Below the pieces are notes generated by a model that worked only from the letters and a program-made list of their open reading frames with translations, searched no databases and was not told the DNA's origin. Shown piece by piece: positions 58,001 to 64,000 of a DNA stretch of 64,000 bases. A program made the translations under genes and the position numbers. Position 1 is the first letter of the stretch; every line of letters begins with the position of its first letter. This DNA is from Primulina eburnea. Lineage: Eukaryota; Streptophyta; Magnoliopsida; Lamiales; Gesneriaceae. The stretch covers positions 25,554,978 to 25,618,977 of the forward strand of contig NC_133105.1 in assembly GCF_022965805.1 (NCBI RefSeq). The letters run 5' to 3'.

Positions 58001-59442
58001 TCAGCCTCAAAGCAAGAAATAAAAGGAAGGACCAGCGAAGTACCTGTGCTGGCGAGCGCTCCTCCCTGGCCATCATCTGCAAAAGTCACCTTCTTAGCAA
58101 CACAATCGATAACTGCACGGTAAGTCGAAAGCCAATCCATGCCAAGAATAACATCGAAGGCAACCATAGGGATAACAATCAAATCAGCGAATACAACTCG
58201 CTCCTCAATACGAACAGGGCACGCAAAGACAATTGATGTCGGGCACAAGACATCCCCCGAAGGTAAAACAACATTAAGCTGAATGGGAAGAACAGAAGGA
58301 ACTATACCCAAAGATCTCAAAAATAATTCAGACATAAAAGAATGAGTAGCACCAGTATCAATCAAAGTAGTAGCTACTCTGCCTGAAATCAAAATAGTAC
58401 TAGAGATCAATGAAGAATCACGATTAATACCTTCCTTGGTCAACGCAAAGATACGACCCTGCACCTTCCCTTGGCTATCTCCCCTCGGGCAATTCCTAGC
58501 AACGTGGCCCGCCGCGCCACAACGAAAACAAGTATGAGTGCCCAATCTGCACTCTCCTCGATGATGCTTACCACACTTTGGACACAGTGGCTTCTCGGGA
58601 TCAAATGGAACTGGCGGTGGTCTAGAACTCGGCTCCATCTTGCCCTTGCCCTTGAAACGATCCCTGCCCCTCTGATTCGAACCCTGGCCTCTCTGAGCAA
58701 TGGCCTGGTGTCTCTCTTGCCTCTCCCTGGCGATGTCCTTCTCGTCTTGCTCGGCCAACAATGCTTTGGACACAATCTCCTTGAAAGTAACAGCTTTAGA
58801 CATGTTGATATCACGACGAATCTCCGCTCTAAGGCCTCGAATGAAATGAGCGCCCTTGTCCTTGTCGTTCGAAGCAATATACGGAGCAAATAGGCAACCC
58901 TCCTCGAACTTCAGAATATACTGGCCAACATCCAAGCTCCCCTGTCTAAGTTCCAAGAACTCCGTAACCTTCCTCGCTCGAAGTGCGTCGGGGAAATACT
59001 TGTCGTAGAACAAGTCAGTGAACTCTGACCACTTCAGTGTCGCAACATCAACTCCAACTTTCGTCGCATTCCACCAAATGCGGGCAGCCTTAACCAACAT
59101 GAACACTGCACAGCTAATCCTGTCTTTGTCCTCATACTGGAGATGATCGAAGATAGCTTCAAGCGCCTTGACCCACTCGACAGCAACTAGAGGATCGGTG
59201 CTACCTGCGAAATCCGGTGGATCCATTCTCTTAAAAGCAGAAAAGACAGCATCAGTGCCAACAGCCTGAGCAACTTGACCTCTCACTTGGCCTCGACCCT
59301 GTCCTGCTCCTTGCAATCGGAGCAACTGCTGAATCTGATCGCTATGCACCTTAGCCTGCTCCTTAAGCAACTTGCCGAACTCGTCGACAACTCTCGAGGA
59401 AGAACTATCCTCACCCTCTGCCGCCTTACGCTTAGGAGGCAT
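55024..59442 (-). CDS. Gypsy C gag-pol polyprotein, intact (1472 aa)
   Basis: Single open frame from ATG at 59442 ([18 protein letters not shown]). Gag capsid is about residues 66-240, with zinc knuckles at 287-298 ([12 protein letters not shown]) and 305-318 ([14 protein letters not shown]). Protease has IDTGATHSF with Asp362. RT has [11 protein letters not shown] (614-624), [13 protein letters not shown] and [10 protein letters not shown] with Asp698/Asp699. RNase H has Asp845, Glu882, Asp907 and Asp950. The integrase zinc finger is H1057, H1064, C1094, C1097, and its catalytic triad is Asp1127, Asp1188, Glu1224. The GPF-type motif near 1362 reads GAF, Pro replaced by Ala. A chromodomain ends the protein (about 1418-1470: [18 protein letters not shown]), which in chromoviruses steers integration to marked chromatin. 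No separate frame or shift divides gag and pol, as is usual for this group. It fits the Tekay/Del clade. Confidence 0.97.
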   Translation of the reverse strand: MPPKRKAAEGEDSSSSRVVDEFGKLLKEQAKVHSDQIQQLLRLQGAGQGRGQVRGQVAQAVGTDAVFSAFKRMDPPDFAGSTDPLVAVEWVKALEAIFDHLQYEDKDRISCAVFMLVKAARIWWNATKVGVDVATLKWSEFTDLFYDKYFPDALRARKVTEFLELRQGSLDVGQYILKFEEGCLFAPYIASNDKDKGAHFIRGLRAEIRRDINMSKAVTFKEIVSKALLAEQDEKDIARERQERHQAIAQRGQGSNQRGRDRFKGKGKMEPSSRPPPVPFDPEKPLCPKCGKHHRGECRLGTHTCFRCGAAGHVARNCPRGDSQGKVQGRIFALTKEGINRDSSLISSTILISGRVATTLIDTGATHSFMSELFLRSLGIVPSVLPIQLNVVLPSGDVLCPTSIVFACPVRIEERVVFADLIVIPMVAFDVILGMDWLSTYRAVIDCVAKKVTFADDGQGGALASTGTSLVLPFISCFEAERLLCRGCDGFLASIVDVDRLIKLNVDDIDVVREFADVFEDDVPGLPPDRDVEFVIDLAPGTVPISKAPYRMAPTEMKELKTQLQDLLDKGFICPSSSPWGAPVLFVKKKDGSLRLCIDYRELNKVTVKNKYPLPRIDDLFDQLHGATVFSKIDLRSGYYQLKVRESDIPKTAFRTRYGHYEFLVMSFGLTNAPSVFMDLMNRVFKPYLDSFVIVFIDDILIYSKSRELHAEHLRVVLQLLREKRLFAKLKKCEFWLDQISFLGHVVSRDGIAVDPLKIEAIRSWLIPTTVSEVRSFLGLTGYYRRFISGFSKIALPLSNLTRKTVKFEWSIDCQSAFQELKDRLTTAPVLSLPSGSEDFVVYTDASKRGLGAVLMQRGKVIAYASRQLKDYEKNYPTHDLELAAVVFALKIWRHYLYGEKCEIFTDHKSLKYLFSQKELNMRQRRWLELVKDYDVTISYHPGKANVVADALSRKSSASLSSLIQRPLLMDLQREEIDLVIPGTIARFSALVIRSTLTDMIRREQSTDVQLAELRSRAEARGNSEFSLNGDDLVTFRGRICVPSGDDIRRDVLTEAHTAPYSIHPGSTKMYQDLRRLYWWPGMKRDIALFISQCLTCQQVKIEHQRPAGTLLSLPIPQWKWEHITMDFVTGLPRTQKGFNSIWVIVDRLTKSAHFLPVKTTYSMSQYAEDYIAEIVRLHGVPVSIVSDRDPRFTSEFWKSLHRAMGSRLAFSTAYHPQSDGQSERVIQILEDMLRACTIDYSGSWDSKLPLVEFTYNNSYQATIGMAPYEALYGRKCRSPLFWDEVGERKMLGPELVQQTADVVAVIRERMKTAQSRQKSYADVRRRPLQFEVGDHVFLKIAPLKGVMRFGKKGKLSPRFIGAFEILDRVGDRAYRLALPPDLDRVHNVFHVSMLRKYIADPSHVLRHEPLDLTPSLTYHEIPIQILDRTVRVLRNKEIGIVKVLWRNHLIEEATWEPETEMRERYPELFVP

Positions 59443-59550
59443 ACTCTACAATTGCTCACAAGACACCAATCAATATATAACAATGGATAGATGCAAGAAA
59501 ACATATCCGGACAGTTGAAAGTAGACGAAGTCATATGCATTGGTCCGAAG

Positions 59551-59568
59551 AATACCGCTCTGATACCA
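59551..59568 (-). promoter_or_regulatory. Gypsy C primer-binding site (tRNA-iMet)
   Basis: Minus strand TGGTATCAGAGCGGTATT, five bases inside the 5' LTR. Exact over the 12-base iMet core. Confidence 0.92.
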
Positions 59569-59573
59569 CTAAA

Positions 59574-61193
59574 TGTGACACCCTGACCCGATACAATTAA
59601 AATACAGCGGAATTTAAAATTTTCTTTCAAACATGGAAGGAGTTTCAAAATACATTTTATAAAAGTGTTTACAAAATAACAACATGATCATTCCAATGAC
59701 ATAACAAAATACAAAATATCATTAGTGTGATCATGTTACAAAATAGGTACAAAATAATCATCCTTCCAATCTTCGTATGCATATGACCCCCATCCACAGT
59801 CAACGTCCCGGTCCGTCGCTCTTATCTGCATCACATGAAAATAACTGAAATGAGAATAAATCTCAGCAAGTGGAACTCTTACATAGCAATGATACATAGT
59901 ATACACTGTAAAACATGGCTTTTAAATCATAAATACCATCGACTCTGAATCATGAATAACGTAGCAATAACTGTAGCAATAGCAATGGCAATAGATAGCA
60001 AAACGATGGTATTTCTCTTTTCTATGGTTGGATTGATATCAATAGTATCTGTGACTGTGGTTGCCAATATCCCATCGATATAAATCGATAACTGTGAGGG
60101 GATAGAAGCCTATGGTCGATGATCATCTAATTGCATGCAATGCTATGGCTATGATTAATCAATCCAATAAAACATTTGAATTCTCAATAGCATTTAAGGC
60201 CGTCGTTTCGCAATCTCATAATATCTCTTGTATTCCCTTTTTAACAATAGTGAGACATCAATGCCTCCAATAGATAATCAATGAAACCAATACATAACAA
60301 TGGATCAATGGAAGGGAATAACACTTTGAAACCTTTAAAACACAATACATATAATATCATGTGAGCAAAAAGGATGAAATTCCACTTACAAACCAATAGA
60401 ACACCTCCAACTATACTCTTGGTACACCACCTACAACAATAATCCATAAATAACACCAATATCAAGACTAAATCCAAAAGTCCATGCTAAATAATCCATA
60501 GAACCATCAAAACATCAAATCCAAAATAACCCTTAACTCGAACCTCATTAGAATCGCACCAAAAACTTACCTAAGCTTCCTTATACCACGGAGAACGATG
60601 ATCTCAAGTCGGAAATCGAAACAAAGCCAAGAATCAAAGGTAGGAAGCAATTGAAATGGATGAAAACCCTTGAGAAATGAGAGAAAATCGGAAATGGAAG
60701 GAAGAAGATAAGGTAGGTATGGCCAACAACTCCCAAAAAGTCACTTAAAATCTCGCCCATACTTACACCGCGGGTGCGGTCACACAAGCACCGCGGGTGC
60801 ACTAAGCTCACGGCAACCAAAATAAATCCCATGCACGAACACCGCGGGTGCGGTGCTACAAATACCGCGGGTGCGGTCTCACCGCGGGTGCGATCCTTGC
60901 ACTGCCGCGGGTGCGGTGATGCCACGGCCCTCCAAAACCAAAATCATGAATAGTACACCGCGGGGGCACTCATCTAAGAGCGCGGGTGCACTCTACTCAC
61001 GGCAATGAACAGTAACAAAACAACTAAAAATCGATTCGAAACGCTGAAACGAACAATCAACACCAACTAACACCTCAAATAAATAATAACCAATAATACT
61101 ATAGCCCAAAACACAACTATAATCATCTAATCACAAAACCCAATTAACACAATAAAGCTTAAACCGTACCGTACACCGGGCTCGGCTATTACA
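59574..61193 (-). repeat. Gypsy C 5' LTR
   Basis: 1620 bp, nearly identical to 53366-54983. The GC boxes lie at 60767-60991, with one box changed (GTGCGATCC). Confidence 0.97.
60767..60991. promoter_or_regulatory. GC-rich U3 boxes, gypsy C 5' LTR
   Basis: Same eight-box set as 54557-54781. This is the LTR copy that would drive transcription of the element. Confidence 0.7.
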
Positions 61194-61198
61194 AAATC

Positions 61199-61531
61199 AC
61201 TTCTAAAAGAAAAATGCTCTAATTTTTCTAGTGCAAAATTAGAGTGGATCTAGCTTGTTGGTGGTGGGCTTAATATTTGAGCAAGGCGTGCTCAAAGGGA
61301 AGCTTGTAGAAGGTCAACCTTTCAAGAGCCAAGTTGTTTACATCTTGGTTGGAGCCATCATCAACCTCAAGAGGTTGATAGGTAACGATTTCTCAACACA
61401 CTATGTATGACATTTTTGTGTTTTTGTATATGCTACACCTAGTACTAGAGGTGGCCGAAATTTTCCATGTGTTTTTCGAAAATTTTATTGCTTCCGTTGC
61501 GCTTTCGGTCACCTAAAATCGATCCCTTTCA
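61199..61531 (+). repeat. Copia A 3' LTR, right segment
   Basis: Continuation after gypsy C. It contains the hairpin at 61217-61244 and ends CTTTCA, followed by the CTTGA duplicate (61532-61536). Confidence 0.93.
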
Positions 61532-61536
61532 CTTGA

Positions 61537-62235
61537 AGTGTTTGGCTAATCATCTGTCCAAAGCTATGTGTGGGATGAAGGAGGTGCAGATATTTCCACA
61601 TGTAGGCCGAGAGAGAGATAATCATACAAAAGCAGAAAGATTACCATGCATGACATAAGTCATTGTTTACCAAGATTGAGAAGGACAAATTTTCTAACTG
61701 TAAGAATAAAGATTGGAGTTAAGAAATAGAGAGGAAGTTAACACCTCTTAGGACTTGATTCGAGGTGTTCTTGGTAAGGCGGTCAAACGGTGCATTGAAA
61801 TATTTCTTTCAAAGATAATAAGGTGGTGTGGTGGCCAAATAGTGAGTAGGAGGACTCCAACGTTTTATTTTAGGATGAAAAGATGTTTTTTTTTAAAGGT
61901 CATTTTGCCGTTTGAATGGTGGACAAGAGGTAGTGTATGCGAGTTGTGATAGTTGGGTTAGGACTTTGGACTTCCATGGAAGCTGTGGTCGAAAATTGTG
62001 CTTTAGATTTTTGTGGATTCTTGTGGAGGTTTGTTTAAATTAGTCAAGAGTCTATCATGTTTAAGGATTTATCGGCAGCCCAAATTAAGTTGGTAGGACC
62101 TAAATGTGGTTTCATTAATACTCAAGTAATAGTTTGTAAGTATTAATATACACGGTACTTTGCTTTTTTGCAAATGTGCCCACTCAGATGTGTTAATTCT
62201 ATCTATTAATTTACAATTTGGCCTGTTCTAAATAG
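61537..62235. other. Host DNA, probably intron of the TON2-like relic
   Basis: No exon recognised. It ends in a T-rich stretch and AG acceptor (62234-62235) before the TON2-like exon. Open frames at 61467-61658 and 61755-61949 have no recognisable similarity. Confidence 0.45.
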
Positions 62236-62428
62236 TGTTTGATGAGCATGTCCGGCATGGAAAAAGTAGCGGTGGTAATGCTCGAGAGATGGATTTCGAG
62301 AGTTTTCTTGATTTTGTTCTGTCTTTAGAGAACAAAGACACTACCGAAGGATTAACATATTTGTTTAGTTGTCTTGGCCTTGGTGGTAGGGGATTCCTTA
62401 CAACGGCTGACATACACACGCTGTTCAG
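62236..62428 (+). pseudogene. Exon of a PP2A B''-type regulatory subunit (TON2/FASS-like)
   Basis: TON2/FASS is an EF-hand B'' regulatory subunit of protein phosphatase 2A that acts in the TTP complex on cortical microtubules and the preprophase band. The exon encodes FDEHVRHGKSSGGNAREMDF, ESFLDFVLSLENKDTTEGL, TYLFSCLGLGGRGFLTTADI and HTLFR, a clear match to the C-terminal half of plant TON2. It is bounded by AAATAG acceptor and CAG|GTAAAT donor, with split Val and Arg codons at the edges. Changes at normally conserved places (SCLGLGG for RCLDLQG) suggest relaxed constraint. The next exon appears only as a frame-broken stretch from about 62628. No upstream exon is seen in the host DNA available. 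I call it a decayed or partial copy, but a real gene with distant exons cannot be excluded. Confidence 0.78.
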
Positions 62429-63365
62429 GTAAATGCTAATTATTCTTCAGTTGAGATAAGATGTTTGTGGTTTTTTTATATGTGCATCAAACTTAATATA
62501 TAAATATATATATATATATATATTCTCGCATTACTAAAGCATGTGTTGTTATTATTTTGAGCTATGTTCACTCAACTGCTTCCCTAACCTTTTTTCCTCA
62601 TATCGTCTTGTTTCTAGCTTTCATGTCAAGAAGGGCGTCAGGAACGATATTGTGCAATTAAGATACAAGTGTTAGAAAATGAACATTTTTTAAGACAATA
62701 CGATGTACTCTTTTGCAAGATTGATTTATTGACAAAGTTTTCACTAATTTAAGCTTGATTGTGATTTTTTATTTTTTTACCTTTTCAATTTGTGTTGCAA
62801 ATATAATTCACATTCTTCAGTATATATAATGGGTTTTTTCTGTATATATATATTTTTTAATTGAATATATCATTTTTAGGACCCCGAGAAAGTTAAATAG
62901 CGATTTGGGTGTTTATTCATTGTTATAGCAATCCCGCCAACCCCAATTGCGGAGTGTCGTACAAATGAAATTTAGGCACCCCATATTGTTATGTTTAACA
63001 AATTCAAGTTACTTAAAAAATCACTCCCAAAAAAAAAAGGACTTCAATGGACTCCTAAAGGATGATTATTTTACGAGTTACTAGATAGTTGTATGATTTT
63101 GCGGCTGTTAAAAAATACAGACCATTTTTTATTTTTATATTCTAATGAAATTTTGTATCATTTCTTAAAATACCCTATTATTATGTTGTGAAACCAAATA
63201 TACTACTTTAAAATATACATACATGTGTTAGGAGATCATGGGCAAGGCTTAGGTGATGCGTTATCATAACTTTTAGCAATTGTAGTTTCTTTTAAAATAT
63301 AGTTTTAAATTTTTGCATTGTATTACTATTACTATTATTTTCACAGCATAATAATGTATTGTGGT
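62429..63365. other. Host DNA: possible broken TON2 exon, AT run
   Basis: An acceptor-like TTTCTAG ends at 62627. The following ~48 bp resembles the TON2 codons after LFR (DVHQKW...NYELCIED) only with indels. A TA dinucleotide run lies at about 62497-62521. Nothing else recognised. Confidence 0.35.
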
Positions 63366-64000
63366 TGTGAGGACCCGGACGCTAATCAAGTTCTTAATCA
63401 TCATTGGGACTAATTGATCAATTATAAAACAGGGTCTAATTTTTTTTTTTAAAATGCGGAACGTAGTGACATAAAACATATATACATCTCAGTATATAAA
63501 AGTACATATCCTGTATCACATACATTTATTCAACTAAGGTTCAACAGCTACTATCAAGTGTCCAACCCTATCTCTATTCCAAGTCCGGAGCCTCCACTCT
63601 AATCACGATCTCTCTCTTCATCTTCTCAAACCTGAACCTGTCCCACATGTTGTCATGTACACATACAGACAAGACAACAGCCGGATAACTCCGGTGAGAA
63701 TAAATCCCAGTATAAATCAATGAACATGCAATCATATAAACAAATATAAAGCATGTAACAAGTAACAGCAATATGTATCAACATCCGGAACATAATTAAT
63801 CATAGACTGTCGACAATGCTTGTAACTCTACAATTCAGACTAGACTCAATCCTAGTCTAGGGATCCCGGTTTCCAGATGTGGTGTTCCTATATCGAATTC
63901 CGTAATAGAAGGAACAGTGATTCTATTTACTCGATATAACCAAATATGTTGTTCCTATATCGAATTCCGTAATAGAAGAAATTACAATTCTATTTACTCG
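63366..64000 (-). mobile_element. Gypsy B-family LTR, cut by window end
   Basis: Begins TGTGAGGACCCGGACGCTAA and follows the gypsy B LTR with clear divergence. Near 63901 and 63968 are two diverged GTAATAGAAG repeat units with a 67-bp period instead of 51. The orientation is inferred from the gypsy B LTRs. The rest of the element lies beyond the window. Confidence 0.88.

Larger units (their letters stand above)
53366..61193 (-). mobile_element. Gypsy C: young, apparently intact Ty3/gypsy chromovirus
   Basis: 7828-bp element flanked by AAATC (53361-53365 and 61194-61198). LTRs 53366-54983 and 59574-61193 differ by about five substitutions and three small indels by eye, roughly 0.3 percent. 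PBS, one uninterrupted gag-pol frame and PPT are all in place. It lies in a copia A LTR, so it is the most recent event in that nest. Whether it is transcribed or mobile cannot be told from sequence. Confidence 0.97.
43514..61531 (+). mobile_element. Copia A: Ty1/copia element carrying two nested insertions
   Basis: Flanked by a perfect target duplication CTTGA (43509-43513 and 61532-61536). The order is: 5' LTR with a large internal deletion, PBS, long leader holding a solo LTR, gag-pol, PPT, 3' LTR holding gypsy C. LTRs start TGTTAGAGTAGG and end CTTTCA. Three stops, one frameshift and the damaged 5' LTR make it inactive. Confidence 0.95.

Noticed and set aside
55024..59442. Reverse transcriptase as part of a retron, DGR or defence system
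   Set aside because: The domain order gag-PR-RT-RH-IN-chromodomain, the LTRs, PBS, PPT and target duplication identify an ordinary Ty3/gypsy retrotransposon.

Overview
The window is nuclear DNA from a flowering plant, most likely a dicot, although the species cannot be named from this sequence alone. It is almost entirely nested LTR retrotransposons. Most are Ty3/gypsy chromoviruses and Ty1/copia elements, primed where readable by the initiator-Met tRNA (TGGTATCAGAGC). Remnants of only two host genes were found: an NF-YC pseudogene near 5.0 kb and one TON2/FASS-like exon near 62.3 kb. No tRNA, rRNA or CRISPR array was found.

Layout. 1-2575: worn gypsy-type LTR. 2576-6760: host DNA with the NF-YC pseudogene and a probable hAT-like MITE (5943-6323). 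6777-7703: decayed 3' end of a copia pol, followed by its 3' LTR. That LTR is split by gypsy A (7904-25568, minus strand, TSD TATTA/TATTC). One LTR of gypsy A is in turn split by gypsy B (16261-25150, minus strand, TSD AAAAT), giving a three-level nest. 25905-26575: gypsy gag fragment. 26612-29190: decayed minus-strand copia gag-protease, split by a hAT-type MITE with a perfect 8-bp TSD (26701-27315).

30338-42935: copia D (plus strand, TSD TCTCC, 199-bp LTRs with unusual TA...TA ends). Its gag is split by a non-coding element E (31433-38985) with 3-kb LTRs and a 1.2-kb internal region, which has lost its own left end. 43514-61531: copia A (plus strand, TSD CTTGA). A related solo LTR (44658-46796, TSD ATATT) sits in its leader and gypsy C (53366-61193, minus strand, TSD AAATC) sits in its 3' LTR. 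61537-63365: host DNA with the TON2-like exon. 63366-64000: start of another LTR of the gypsy B family.

Gypsy C is the only element that looks potentially functional. It has one uninterrupted 1472-codon gag-pol frame, all catalytic residues visible, nearly identical LTRs, an intact PBS and PPT, and a perfect target duplication. Every other element carries stops, frameshifts, deletions or missing parts. Non-autonomous or solo elements (E, the solo LTR, the MITEs) could only have moved with proteins supplied in trans.

I did not find a new biological system with its own coding capacity. The most unusual material is in the non-coding parts of the retroelements: repeated GC-rich boxes in the same U3 position of two different chromoviruses, a cluster of GC-rich hairpins in a copia leader, a short stem-loop shared by otherwise different LTR families, a copia element with non-canonical LTR ends, and the tandem LTR structure of element E.
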